Assembly: GCA_004194705.1 (NCBI GenBank)
Contig: SADC01000310.1
Span: 1-64,000, forward strand
Reading direction: 5' to 3'
Origin: Ditylenchus dipsaci
Lineage: Eukaryota > Nematoda > Chromadorea > Rhabditida > Anguinidae
DNA: 64,000 nucleotides
Under the pieces are notes generated by a model. That model saw only the letters and a program-made list of their open reading frames with translations, did not search any database and was not told the DNA's origin. The position numbers and the translations under genes were made by a program. Of the stretch, positions 45,289 to 57,415 are shown piece after piece; the stretch's first letter is position 1, and each line of letters begins with the position of its first letter.

Positions 45289-45849
45289 TATAACAATGAT
45301 GTAAAAAAATAATTAATGGAAAAATACACGAGAAACATTAATTAAGAAAAACTAACCGAAATAATATACAAATAAAAAAAGTGTAAAATTTTAAAACATA
45401 TTGTTAGATCGTATATAAACTATATTTATTGTGAATTTTACTTTCGAAAAAAAGAAAAGGACAAAAAAGACTTCAATATTTTAAGTTTTCAACGAAAAAT
45501 AGTACAAAGAAACACGTCTTTGCACCCCTTTAACACATTAGTGAAATATTTGTTCCTTAATAAATTCGACTTTTGATTAACTTTGATGTCTTTCAAAATT
45601 TCTGTCAATTTTATAGGAAAAGTAATAGTTTACAGTAGACTCTTTAACATAGGATATCGAATGCACTGGCGAAAATTTGTTATGAGCAAGAGCGTGTGCC
45701 AAGTCAGAAAGTGACTTAAAGTACCATAAATGTTCATGACTATGGGAATTTGACAAATTCAAACGCGCGCGGGACACTTTTTTTTCTCCGAAAACAGTTT
45801 TTAAATAATGTATTGTTGGTCTATCAAGTGAAAAACAATGATCTAAATA

Positions 45850-45920
45850 AGTGAACTAAGTGGATCAGTGGTATAGCAGCGTAGTGTCGTGATTCATAGC
45901 TTAGGTTTGATTCCGATTAG
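45850..45920 (+). repeat. tRNA-like sequence
   Basis: GTGGATCAGTGGTATAGCAG resembles the 5' half and A box of a tRNA (compare tRNA-Gly style GCATCAGTGGTATAG), and GGTTTGATTCC is a B box 40 bases later. Stem pairing is poor; a pseudogene or SINE head is likely. Confidence 0.35.
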
Positions 45921-46201
45921 GTTCCATTTTATATTTGACCATTCATTATTAATACATCATAATCGATTTAAAAAAAATTGGATTAAAAAAGTGTCCCGCG
46001 CGCATTTAAATTTGCCGAATTTTCATTGTCAACAACAAAATACGTTCCTCTAATACAGTGTTTCATTACGAGTAGTCAAAAAATTAGGAATAAATTTTTA
46101 AAGACTTATCTTCTACCAATTTTAAGATAAAGGATCAATGGTCTTGAGAAAAATAAAATATACCACTAGAATTTCGGTCATTTTTAAAGAAATTGGTTTT
46201 T

Positions 46202-46281
46202 CGGCTACCAGACAAATTCCAATATTTTGGAAAAATGTCGCGCGACATTTTCCAAAAATATTGGAATTTGTCTGGTAGCCG
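46202..46281. repeat. 80-bp near-perfect palindrome
   Basis: CGGCTACCAGACAAATTCCA to TGGAATTTGTCTGGTAGCCG around the centre TGTCGCGCGACA, with one slipped base pair per arm in the A/T run. Confidence 0.8.
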
Positions 46282-46728
46282 TTTTTTCCAAAAATAAAAA
46301 TCTCAAACATTAGATTTCGAAAATGACTCCGCAAAATAAGTTTTGTAGATCTAAGCAGCGATACATTAAGTGCTGAGATGTTTTCCTTCGATTTTTTGAC
46401 CACATATTACATTTGAGTTCAAAAATAGAGTTTGTGTGTTCACTAATAAGTACCTTTTTATGGAGTTAGTCTTTTGTTGGATAAAAGGGGAAATTTCCGT
46501 GTAAAATGAAAAAGTCAACATAGTTTTAAATATTGCCTACTGCATGTGGAAACTCTGGCAAGATTGAAGTGAGTGCTGAGGCTCAGGTTCAAGTGCTTTG
46601 GCATGGTTTCTTTCAAATTTCATAAAAATTCACTTTTAGAATACTTGCACATGCAGGAGAAGTGTATAAGTCTTTTGCACTCTAAAGTAAATGGACCATA
46701 AAGATTGAATGTCAAGCAAAGACATCAC

Positions 46729-46989
46729 CTAATATGAATATAAAAAATTGTAAAAATATAGAGAATTTTTAGAGGGAATACTTGCCAAATATTTTTTTGC
46801 GCAAATAATGCAAGACTTAATGGTTGAGATCTGTTTGTTAAACACGCAAAAATGTTTATGGATTTGATTAAATCTCCACACTCCTTGTTCTATTCTCATA
46901 TTCAAAGTTAATTGAGTGGAAATAAAGTTTATAGATTCCAGAAGATTCATTATCAATTGAAATTTGTCGCTGTTTGTCGCTAATTCCAT
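46729..46989 (-). CDS. orphan open frame, possibly an exon
   Basis: 86 codons of non-repetitive composition (NLLESINFISTQLTLNM, then FNKQISTIKSCIICAKKYLA) ending with a donor-like GGCAAGTATT inside the frame. I recognise no domain. It lies on the minus strand with no matching exon found nearby. Confidence 0.2.
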   Translation of the reverse strand: MELATNSDKFQLIMNLLESINFISTQLTLNMRIEQGVWRFNQIHKHFCVFNKQISTIKSCIICAKKYLASIPSKNSLYFYNFLYSY

Positions 46990-48406
46990 ATCTTAACTGG
47001 GGAAAGGCGATCACGGTTGCTTTGAAATTATAGACAAAGCTTCGGCCTTATATGTGTTCACTGGAAGTTTTGAACAATGAACAAAATCAGGGTCACAATC
47101 ATCTTTTTTAAAAAATTTGTCCTTTTTTCGGACCCAAACCTTTTTTATTTTTGAAGTTTTTAGTCAAAATCTTTTTTTTGGTCCAAAATAGCATAAGCAC
47201 TGGATAAAATGACCCTTTTCTTCAAAAATGTTTAAAATGCCCTTTTTTATCCAAATGTCCTTTTTCTAAATTTTTTTATTACAAACCCTAACTAAATAAA
47301 TAATTAATAAAGCGTCTCAATTTGTCTTAATTTTTTTTTAATCAAAACTGTTGTAACTGCAACAGGTGTAATGGTGTAATCACAAAATTATTTCTAGGAC
47401 AGGTCAAAGCCAATCTAGAAAGTTGAGTAAAATTTTTGCATACTTGAGTAGCGGTGTTCATTCGTTGCAAAGAATCACTTCAGTGACTAAATTTTTACAT
47501 TTCACGAAAATATATTTCTAATAGAATTTTCCAACGGAAAAGTTTTTTGGGTCAGAAATTAATTGGGGCAAAAGACTTCTTTTCGGGTCAAAGCGACTAC
47601 TTCCTGGGGCAAAAACAGTCTTTTTGCGCCGAAAAAGAGTCGATTTGACCCAAAAAGGCCTTTTGCCCCAGCTAAATTTTTACCAAAAAAGTCTTTCGGC
47701 GCTAAAAAAAAGCTTAGTCCTTTTCTAAAAATTGACCCTCCGGGGGTGTGATTGTGAGGACCCTATCGCTGAATTTTTTTATTGCATATTCTTGTAGAGC
47801 ACCTATAACTTTCAAGTGAGACTGTACCATTGAGACGATACTACCACAAAAGTGGTACAACACTCAAATCAAAGTTATGAAATGACCATGCTACCGGTAT
47901 CATTGTTTTTGTTGGAAGTTTTATTCAATGTCTTTTTTTCACAAAATTTTTAGTAGTAAATAATCTTCAAGTTTATATAAAAATTATTCAGAAGTAAGCA
48001 AAATCAAGTCAATTAAGAGAGTGTTACTGAGATTATGTCATGTGATAGAAAAAATAGTTACGTGACTATTTTGCTGGTCACCCCGGGAGGTCCTTGCAAG
48101 CCAAATTTAAAAAAAACAACAAAATTATGATAAAAATAATAACAATAAATCAAGATCAGCCAACTGCCACAAGCTTTGCCTCTTTCAACAAAACAAACTC
48201 AAAGCAATTACGCAAAGAAGAAGAAATTCGATGTTCCATTTAGCTGGTTGAACTAACGCCTCTCATGTTTATCGGCTATGTCTTGAATAGCCACACAGTT
48301 GTGCATATAATTCTTGCCTGGTTAGACCCTTTTATAAATATTCTTTGCCCTTTCTTCATCACTAAGCCTCTGATTAATACTATTATATATCATCCAATTT
48401 CACGAA

Positions 48407-48636
48407 ATGTTAAAGCAAACAGTGATCGTGATCTTATTCTTAACTTTGGCGATTTTGTCAATCATGAGTTTGGCACAAGACTCAAGGAGCTACAAGCTGT
48501 GCGGAGATAAATTTGAAAACATGCTAAATAAGGCAAGCCGAATTTTTTTAGTATATATTCTTCTTTTTATTGTCTGCAGGTGTGTACATATGGAGGAGAA
48601 AGTAAACCCTGCTTTCAGCTCAATGTGAGGGTCGGA
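48407..48636 (+). CDS. insulin-like peptide, signal peptide and B-chain exons
   Basis: Exon 1 (48407-48532) encodes a signal peptide (LKQTVIVILFLTLAILSIMS) then KLCGDKFENMLNK. A 47-base intron with a GC donor (AAG|GCAAGC) and TGTCTGCAG acceptor leads to exon 2 (48580-48636), VCTYGGESKPCFQLNVRVG, ending at a GTAAGT donor. LCG-x8-VC has the spacing style of an insulin B chain. An extra Cys follows (KPC), as in nematode insulins with additional disulfides. No CC-x3-C A-chain motif occurs within several kb downstream on this strand; the only one I found is at 63710-63849. The product would be a secreted hormone acting on insulin/IGF-type receptors. The insulin-superfamily assignment is by motif; receptor action is family knowledge. 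Confidence 0.7.
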
Positions 48637-48639
48637 GTA

Positions 48640-51600
48640 AGTTAGCTTATATTAAACACTTGCAATGTGGGCATCAATACGGCTAGGGGAGATTTTTCAA
48701 AGACGAAATTTGTCAAAACGAAACTTGTCAAGACGAAATTGGTAAGCCGATATTTGTTGCTAAAATAAGTAGGTATGCCTATGCAATGCAAGGTTTGGCA
48801 GCTAGACTTAACAAATGGTTTCGGGCGGACGCTACTCGGTTTTACGTGTCCCCCCCGCCAATAAATTTTCAGGTACCCCAAAAAACCATACTTTTTTTAT
48901 GAAAAGATGCTGAAATTAGTACGGGATGTCCGTGAGTCTGATGCCTAGGGCACGAAGCCTAAGCCTAAGGGCTAAGCCTAATTCCTAAAATTATTGGGAG
49001 GGACGTAAAACCGAGTAGGTATTTTGGGGGGGAGGGGTTGTAAAACCGAGTAGCGCCTTCGGGCGTTTTTCGAACCAGGCAAGATAGTGTACTCATGCTC
49101 TCAACAGCTTACCGTATAACCTCTATTAATGCCCCATAGGGAATTATTTTCAAACTACAGAAAATCTGAAAAATTCGAAGCCAATCTCGGAATTTTCGGG
49201 TGAAAATCAAAAATCGAGAAGCGGAACCGGTAGAGCTCGTGGAAGTTAGGAAAATGCGAAAAACAGATTTGCAAAAATATTTACTCTGAGCTGAGATACA
49301 GGTCTTCAAAGTCAAGGGTGGGAGATCAATAGAGGTTGGTGGATTAATAGAGGTTATAGGGTAGTTAAGCTTGCCAAATATCGTTTGACAAGTCTCTCTA
49401 TCCATCAAGATCATTCATCGAATCATAGACATCTCTTGCAACTGAAAAAACTTGTTCGCTTGGCTGACTGGTGGCAGGAGTGAAAAGAAATCGAAGAGCA
49501 GATTTTGCAAGTATCGGATACATCGATAGATTGGCCTAAATAAAATTTATTCCAGCCAGACCAGTCGTACTACCGCCACATATCTTGATTTTCTGTTACA
49601 CGCTTTACTAGTGAAAAGATCAATTTCCAAATGCCGCTCATCTTAAAACTTGATAAGAGTTTGTGTTAGGAAACTGAAAAAACGATTTCTAGAAAAAGTA
49701 AACAGAACCGACGATTAAGTGACGATAAAATGAAATATCGTCACTCTTGATTGTTGTTTTTGTTATGTGATGTACAAATGTTACGTATTACAATTTTCTT
49801 TTGATGTGTTCCGCTAATGCTGAAACCGCAAAAAAATCCGCAAATACTGAAACCGCAAAATAGGATCCGCAAATATGTAAGCCACAAATAAAAATCCGCA
49901 CTTGAAAATCCGCAGATGTGAAGTCCGCATTCCATTATCCGCAAATGTGGAATCCGCAATTGTGGAGTCTCTAAGTGGATTCCGCAAATGTGAAATCCGA
50001 AAATTCACTGCCGCGCCGGCGCCAGGCTTTTCAAAATTTCAATGCCGCAAGCAGTGCCGGCTCCAAAAAAATTAGCGAAAATTAGCAAATCAAATATTTC
50101 GACAAAGTCGGCGCCTTTCCGAAAATCTGGAGCCGGGCGCCAGGGTGAAATTAGGGCGCCGGCGCCATGCTATTTTGAAATTTCGGCACCGGGCGCCATG
50201 CTAGAATAAGGGCGCCGGTATTTTTGTCTATAAATTGATTTTTTTTAAGTATACTCAAAAATACTCAATTGCATAGAAAATTCAAGAAGATTGGGAAAAT
50301 TTAAGAAAATTTCACAAACATTTTTTCAAAATTTTGAAAAAACAGCGTTTCTGTAAATATTTTGACAAAGTCGGCGCCTTTCCGAAAATCTCGAGCGCCG
50401 GCGCCATTTTTGAAAAACACAAGGGCGCCGGGTTTGTGAAAAAAATAGGCGTCGGCGCCGACCTCACAGAAAGGGGGCACTGTTTCGCCAAAAGGGGGCG
50501 CTTTTCCGTTTTGTCCAATTTGTTTTCTAAAATCCGATCCCGAATGATTTTCCCTCCGAGAATCCTGTCCCGAAATCCCGCCCAAAGGCCTTTTTCTGTC
50601 TCTGATTATGAGAGGGAAGAGATCACGCTTACTAATCTGCTAAAATATTCCGCACACCCTATCCTACTACTATATTGGATGCTTTTTGTCCGTTCATCAT
50701 CTTTTTGTAACCAAAAAGCGACCGGAAAGCATGTTCTAAGCACAGTTTCGCGCGAATAAAACGATTTGAGATGTTAGTTCACAGTGCAGACAAGAAATTT
50801 ACCGATTCAAGGGGTATGTGGTCTAATCCAAATGGTGCTGCCATATACTCAGGTATCCAGGCAACTACATTCAGATGTTAGCACCCAGGTTCTCAGGTTT
50901 TCTGATTCAGGTGGTAGTACCTACTGTCTAAGTGAAAGCGGGCGGCGGTAGATTGACCCTCTTCAAATTGAACCTCTACAAATTGTACCCCGGTAAATTG
51001 GCCCTCCCGTAAATTGAACCTCCAAATTTTGTCTTGAGAGATTTCTTTTATTCAAAAGAGTTTTGACGCTGATGTCATTTGCCTTCCAACCGCCAACCTT
51101 TAGTAGGAGCTGTACGTATAGGAAAGGGAATATTTAAGGACATATAGAACTGGGAGAAAATATTTAAGGCTCTTTTGTGCCGCTTGATTCACCCTCAACG
51201 ATCCAGATCCACCCTAAGTGGTCCAGATCTGTTATTAATAATCCAGATCCACCCTCAATAATTTAGATTTTGATTAACCACAATTTACTCAGAATATTTT
51301 TGGTGTCCTCTTGGCTCATTTGGACGTTCAGTAATCGAAAAATGCAGTCAACTCTCTCCATAGTAGGGTCGGGTGATGGGTAATTACCCGATAAATACTT
51401 CCCCGGCCGTATTTCTTCGTAATTACTTGAGTAATTACCCGGAGAAATACTTTTTCCGGAGATTTACCCAACCCTACTTTATAGTAAAAAATTTAAATTA
51501 AGCATTTTTGTCTTATGAAGAGCTCTAATTATTTAAAATGTTATTCTATAATCCAACCTCAGTTCTTCTGGATAATCTATGCGACAACCAAACCAAGTGG

Positions 51601-52720
51601 TCGTCCATTCGGTGCAATTTTTTTATGTTTTCGGGTTCCAAAATATGCCTCTTGCACTAACTCGAGCGTTCTAAACAACGTTTGTTGATTGTAAAATGCC
51701 ATTTTGTAAGGTATTTTTTGAGTTTTTGTAAAATTGCTCAAATTACAGACTACAAGGTGGTACTTAGGTATTACTGTTGAACCCACATATTGTACTTTAT
51801 TTGGGAATCTCTACGTAATATGTATTTATTTTAGAAGGTCGACAGTCTCCAACAGCTCGACACCGCCTACCTCAGGCTAGAGAAATTATTTTGCAAATTT
51901 CTTAACTCTCCCCAGTTCTACTGATTCCGCTTTTTGGTTTTTGGATTTTCACCGAAAATTCCAAATTTTTCAGATTTTTGGAGGATTGGAAAAGAGGGGC
52001 GTTTTGTAACATTTTAGGCATAGAAAAGGGTAGTCCAGCCGCTGACCGCCAGCGTACTTTAGGATGGACTTCAACATAAGTCTAAGCGCACGCTAAAGAT
52101 TGAACCATTTTAAATTGGTCGATACAAATCGGACCCGTTCAAATTGGGCTAAAGTCAAATTGAGCCAATTCAAATTGAGCCGAATTTAAATTGGGCCACA
52201 TTTTTTGCGGAAAATGACGTTTAATTTCTGAATACAGTCATACATTGATAAAAGCAACCTCTGCGGGACGGAAGAAATGTTCGTTATATCGAGCGTTCAT
52301 TATACTGAAGGTTCGTTATATCGAAGTGCTTTTACTGAAACTTAATAAAGGGTTCGGTTTTTCTTACTACATTTGCGTATCCGAGGGGTTCGTTATATCG
52401 AAGGTTTCGTTGTATCAAAAGCTAAATAGCCCATAAAAAATAACAGGGAAGAGGAGAAGACTAAGGTAAATAAATAAAAGTGCAACCTTAACTTTTATTT
52501 TTTCTTATAATGATATTATTTGTGGAGAATTGAAGTTTTTAAAACCAATTTCTTATTACCATATCTGGAACGCGACACCTTATTGTTTGGAAAACATTGT
52601 GAAAACTTTTTTCTTAATGTTGTATTTTTTTATATCAGAAGTGGACCTTATTCGGTTCAGGTGTGAGCCACCGATGTTTTGGCAGGGGGTTTATTCGACA
52701 ATCGGGAAACTCAAAAAACC
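48640..52720. repeat. repeat-rich stretch, probably the first part of the long insulin-gene intron
   Basis: Contents: a CCGTATAACCTCTATTAATG-family element (49110-49366), CCGCAAATGTGGAATCC-like tandem units (49810-50000), GC-rich GGCGCCGG islands (50010-50470), a hAT-like MITE (51364-51476), the TTCAAATTGGGC/TTGGCCC-like low-complexity runs near 50950-51010 and 52110-52200, and a pogo-like remnant with GTTCGTTATATCGA units (52235-52420). No exon recognised. Confidence 0.45.
51364..51476. mobile_element. 113-bp hAT-like MITE
   Basis: Ends TAGGGTCGGGTGATGGGTAA and TTTACCCAACCCTA. The flanks CTCCATAG and CTTTATAG match at 6 of 8 bases. The interior has GGGTAATTACCCG / CGGGTAATTAC repeats. Confidence 0.5.
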
Positions 52721-53022
52721 GGATAATTCGGTTATCCGACATTTGCGCGCCACGACATTTCCGCGCCGACATTTGCGCGCCGACATTTGCGCGCGCGACA
52801 TTTCCGCGCCGACATTTCCGCGCCGACATTTCCGCGACGACGTTTCCGCGCCGACATTTGCGCGACGACATTTCCGCGCCGACATTTCCGCGCCAAAATT
52901 GTTTTTTCTGGTCAACAGCTCAACAACTCTCCTGAATGGTTCTTTCCCATCTTAGTTTTTTTTACCATCCCTAGGGGTTTTGAACCACCCTTAGTGGTCT
53001 TGAATGCTTTCAGCAGTTCTGA

Positions 53023-53458
53023 TGGCTCATTTATAAACGTTGTCGTTGGAAAAAATGTTTTATAAAGGCATTTTTACGCCAACGACAACGACAACGCCAA
53101 CGACGACGACAACGACAACGACGACATATTTATAAAAAATCCAACGACAACGACAACGCCAACGACAACGGAAAATTTTTCTTCCAAATCAGACAAATTT
53201 CGCATTTTAAGTCAGAATTTTAAGGATTAACTATATTCTCCACACGTTTTCACTCGAATGCTCGACTAAAAATGCGAAATTTGTCCAATTTTGAATAAAA
53301 ATGTCGTTGTCCTTGGCGTCGTCGTTATCGTTGGCGTTGTCGTTGGATTTTTTATAAATAGGTCGTCGTTGTCGTCGTCGTTGGCGAAAAAAAGGGTTTT
53401 ATAAAAAAAATATTCCAACGACAACGACAACGTTTATAAATGAGCCATAAATGAGCCA
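53023..53458. mobile_element. PIF-like MITE with CAACGA arms, TGA duplication
   Basis: Ends TGGCTCATTTATAAACGTTG and CAACGTTTATAAATGAGCCA (last 11 bases repeated once), arms of CGTTGTCGTTGG / CCAACGACAACG. Flanked by TGA. Copy B at about 55275 has the uninterrupted sequence TTCTGAACAATC. Confidence 0.85.
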
Positions 53459-53670
53459 TGAACAATCTTCAGTGGTCTTATTTGATCTTCAATCATCATC
53501 AACTATCCTGAGTGGTGTAATCTACCTTTAACGGTCCAAACCCATTCTCACTAGTCCTGGTAGTGTTAGCCAGGTACCTAGATGATGATACTTGGGTAGT
53601 ATCCAGGTGGTGGTAGTCGAGTAGTCAAGATTGGCTCATTATTTATTATTGAGATGGCTAATTAGACTAC

Positions 53671-54251
53671 CGTATTTCTTCTAATAGAGTCCCTCTTTCT
53701 AATAGAGCCCCCCCCCACACCCCTCTTTTTTGACTAGAACTTCAGAGTTAGGGCCATTTTTGATTTACAATTTCGAGATTTTCGGGGGATCAAAAATAAA
53801 GCCCCGGGTGCGGATATACGGTAGTTGGGATTAAGTTTGGATCAATTGCGACGTATTGGAATCAATTAGGATTAGTTTGGATCAGTTGGGGTTTGTTCCA
53901 GCATCACTCCCGAAGGACTTCCAACTCCGAAACTCAAAACTTTTTTAAATTTAATTAAAAGTTACTAATAGCAAGGTATGCTACCCAGATTCGTGAGCTG
54001 AACATAGTTTGATGAACAAAAAGATTTCATCCATCTAGGTATCAGCACCAGGACAGGCGACACCAGTCATTTTTATTCAATCCTTCGATCGTGTTACCGT
54101 AAATCCTCTAATAGAGCCCCCGGGGCTTTATTTTTCAATCCCTGAAAAATCTTGAAATTGTCAATCAAAAATGGTGCTAACTCTGAAACTCTAGTCAAAT
54201 ATCGAGGGGGGGCTCTATTAGAGAGGGGGCTCTATTAGAGGATTTACGGTA
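53671..54251. repeat. two CCGTATTTC-family elements inside copy A
   Basis: 53671-53823 (ACCGTATTTCTTCTAATAGA to ATATACGGT) and 54097-54251 (ACCGTAAATCCTCTAATAGA to GAGGATTTACGGT). Both recur in copy B at 55483-55646 and 55919-56057, so they predate the split of the two copies. Copy A has lost a CTCTATTAGA near 53812 that copy B keeps. Confidence 0.6.
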
Positions 54252-54325
54252 TTTAGCAAGAGATTCAAACCCCTAGGGATGGTAAAAAAAACTTCAAAAC
54301 CCCTAGGGATGGTAAAAAAAACTAA

Positions 54326-54786
54326 TGGCTCATTTATAAACGTTGTCGTTGTCGTCGTCGTTGTCGTCGTCGTTGGATTTTTTTTTATATAAAACCTGTT
54401 TTTTCGCCAACGACGATGACAGCGACAACGACGACCTATTTATAAAAAATCCAACGACAACGCCAACGACGACGCCAAGGACAACGAAATTTTTATTCAA
54501 AATTGGACAAATTTCGCATTTTTAGTCGAGCTTTCGAGTGAAAACGTGTGGAGAATATAGTTAATCCTTGAAATTCTGACTTAAAATGCAAAATTTGTCT
54601 AATTTGGAATAAATATATTTTGTTGTCGTTGGCGTCGTCGTTGTCGTTGGCGTTGTCGTTGGATTTTTTATAAATAGGTCGTCTTTGTCGCTGTCGTCGT
54701 CGTTGGCGTTGTCGTTGTCGTTGGCGTAAAAGTGCCTTTATAAAACATTTTTTCCAACGACAACGACAACGTTTATAAATGAGCCA
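54326..54786. mobile_element. PIF-like MITE with CAACGA arms, TAA duplication
   Basis: Same ends as 53023-53458 but opposite orientation of the interior. Flanked by TAA. Copy B at about 56126 shows the empty site AAACTAAGATGGG. Confidence 0.85.
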
Positions 54787-55037
54787 TAAGATGGGAAAGA
54801 ACCATTCAGGAGAGTTGTTTTCTGTTTGACCAGAAAAAACAATTTTGGCGCGGAAATGTCGGCGCGGAAATGTCGTCGCGGAAATGTCGGCGCGGAAACG
54901 TCGTCGCGGAAATGTCGGCGCGGAAATGTCGGCGCGGAAATGTCGCGCGCGCAAATGTCGGCGCGCAAATGTCGGCGCGGAAATGTCGTGGCGCGCAAAT
55001 GTCGGATAACCGATAATTCGACAGAAAAAAATTCAAC

Positions 55038-56323
55038 GGTTATCCGACATTTGCGCGCCACGACATTTGCGCGCCGACATTTGCGCGCTGACATTTGTGC
55101 GCGCGACATTTCCGCGCCGACATTTCCGCGCCGACATTTCCGCGCCAAAATTGTTTTTTCTGGTCAAACAGCTTAACAACTCTCCTGAATGGTTCTTTCC
55201 CATCTTAGTTTTTTTTTACCATCCTAGGGTTTGAACCACCCTTAGTGGTCTTGAATGCTTTCAGCAGTTCTGAACAATCTTCAGTGGTCTTATTTGATCT
55301 TCAATCATCATCAACTATCCTGAGTGGTGTAATCTACCTTTAACGGTCCAAACCCATTCTCACTAGTCCTGGTAGTGTTAGCCAGGTACCTAGATGATGA
55401 TACTTGGGTAGTATCCAGGTGGTGGTAGTCGAGTAGTCAAGATTGGCTCATTATTTATTGTTGAGATGGCTAATTAGACTACCGTATTTCTTCTAATAGA
55501 GTCCCTCTTTCTAATAGAGCCCCCCCCACACCCCTCTTTTTTTGACTAGAACTTCAGAGTTAGGGCCATTTTTGATTTACAATTTCGAGATTTTCGGGGG
55601 ATCAAAAAATAAAGCCCCGGGTGCTCTATTAGAGGATATACGGTAGTTGGGATTAAGTTTGGATCAATTGCGACGTATTGGAATCAATTAGGATTAGTTT
55701 GGATCAGTTGGGGTTTGTTCCAGCATCAATCCCGAAGGACTTCCAACTCCGAAACTCAAAACTTTTTTAAATTCAATTAAAAGTTACTAATAGCAAGGTA
55801 TGCTACCCAGATTCGTGAGCTGAACATAGTTTGATGAACAAAAAGATTTCATCCATCTAGGTCTCAGCACCAGGATAGGTGACACCAGTCATTTTTATTC
55901 AATCCTTCGATCGTGTTACCGTAAATCCTCTAATAGAGCCCCGGGGGCTTTATTTTTCAATCCCTGAAAAATCTTGAAATTGTCAATCAAAAATGGTGCT
56001 AACTCTGAAACTCTAGTCAAATATCGAGGGGGGGGCTCTATTAGAGGATTTACGGTATTTAGCAAGAGATTCAAACCTTAGGGATGGTAAAAAAACTTCA
56101 AAACCCTAGGGATGGTAAAAAAAACTAAGATGGGAAAGAACCATTCAGGAGAGTTGTTAAGCTGTTTGACCAGAAAAAACAATTTTGGCGCGCAAATGTC
56201 GGCGCGGAAACGTCGTCGCGGAAATGTCGGCGCGGAAATGTCGGCGCGGAAATGTCGCGCGCGCAAATGTCGGCGCGCAAATGTCGGCGCGGAAATGTCG
56301 TGGCGCGCAAATGTCGGATAACC
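55038..56323. mobile_element. foldback element copy B, 8-bp duplication AATTCAAC
   Basis: Same ends and arms as copy A; arms 55045-55147 and 56186-56318. The flanks 55030-55037 and 56324-56331 are both AATTCAAC. The interior equals copy A without the two CAACGA insertions. Only 26 bp separate it from copy A. Confidence 0.85.
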
Positions 56324-57415
56324 AATTCAACTACGCGTGTTCAGAAGGCGGATAATTCAACAGTGAATAATTTCAAAAGCGAATAATTCAACAGAGAATA
56401 GTTCAACAATGATTATTTCAAAAACTGGATTATTCAACAGAGTAATATTCAACAGTCGCGCATTTCACCAAATTTTTTACGAAAAGGTCAGCATTAGGTC
56501 TAATTTTGCCATTTCACAGAAAATTTCTCAGTTTAGGTATTAGACTTTTTCATATTTGACTGTTGAAAGTTACTCTGCTAAATTATCCGGCTTTCGAATA
56601 TCACTCTGCTGAATTATCCGACTGTGGAAAATAACTCTGTTTAATTATCCACTGTCCGATAATCCACTTTTTGAATTCGTGGTTGTTAAATTTTCTTATG
56701 TTGAATTATCCGGTTTTTGAGATTTCCGCCCCACCATTATGACAATTATAGTAATTTTGATAATTCTCAGTAGTAATTGAAGAATTATAAACGTCATGCT
56801 GATTAAGGAGATTATGGTCAATTCAATTACCTTAATCAACTCAATCATTATATAAAACGGTGCCACAAAAGTGGCCCCCTAAACCGAATAGGGTGTTTCA
56901 AAATTTCACCCGAAAGGGTTTTGAATCTATTTACCCTCTCGAATCGGGCGCGAAAGATAGCGCCATTTCAGATTACGCCATTTCGGATTGCACCATTTTC
57001 AAAGGCGCCAGTGCAGATTGTGCTAAAATCATACTGAGCCACATTTTCCAAGTTGTAATTCAATGAATTTGTTGCACTTACTTTGTCGACCTGATCCTTT
57101 TGACACTTTTTCATGTTCTTTAGTTAGCAATTTTAGATAAAGATGCCAGAAAATTGACAATTTTTGATTGACGCAATCCCCTTTGGCGAAATTTCATTTT
57201 GGTGCAATTTGTAGTGGAGGAATTTGAATAGCTAAAATTCTTTTACCTCGCCAAATTTGAATTTTTAGCAAAATATTCGTTCACCCCGCCAAATTATTCG
57301 TTTACCCCACCAAATTAATCATTTAACCCGGCAAATTTAAATTATTAGTGAAACTGCAGTAAATTTTTCGGGAATTCGAATTTATAGTCAAATAATGACT
57401 TGGATGACTCGGAAT

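Larger units (their letters stand above)
44760..48260. other. intergenic, few landmarks
   Basis: Minute pogo-like MITE at 45220-45288, tRNA-like block at 45850-45920, palindrome at 46202-46281 and an orphan minus-strand frame at 46989-46729. 48120-48260 lies just upstream of the insulin-like gene and could hold its promoter; no specific motif is claimed. Confidence 0.4.
52730..55011. mobile_element. foldback element copy A, minisatellite arms, 8-bp duplication GATAATTC
   Basis: Ends GGTTATCCGACATTTGCGCG and CGCGCAAATGTCGGATAACC. Each arm is a tandem array of a GACATTTCCGCGCC / GACATTTGCGCGCC unit (52738-52898 and 54843-55000). The flanks 52722-52729 and 55012-55019 are both GATAATTC. The interior holds two CCGTATTTC-family ends and two CAACGA-rich insertions (53023-53458 and 54326-54786). 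No transposase. Class not assigned; an 8-bp duplication is compatible with hAT and a few other groups. Confidence 0.85.
52703..56728. mobile_element. older foldback host carrying two newer foldback insertions
   Basis: GGAAACTCAAAAAACCGGATAATTC at the left returns as GAATTATCCGGTTTTTGAGA at 56700-56722. The exposed right part (56324-56720) is full of GATAATTCAACAG and its complement CTGTTGAATTATC. Removing the two insertions (52730-55011, 55038-56323) and one copy of each target duplication leaves a continuous palindromic element. Confidence 0.65.

Noticed and set aside
52738..52900. Regular short repeats resembling a CRISPR array (GACATTTCCGCGCC units)
   Set aside because: Units abut with no spacers, the host is a eukaryote, and the block is an inverted end of a foldback element.
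52530..52955. Long open frames rich in RRHFRADISAPTFP-type repeats (also at 54493-55176 and 56078-56325)
   Set aside because: They translate the 14-bp minisatellite in several frames and on both strands; no start, splice or domain supports a protein.
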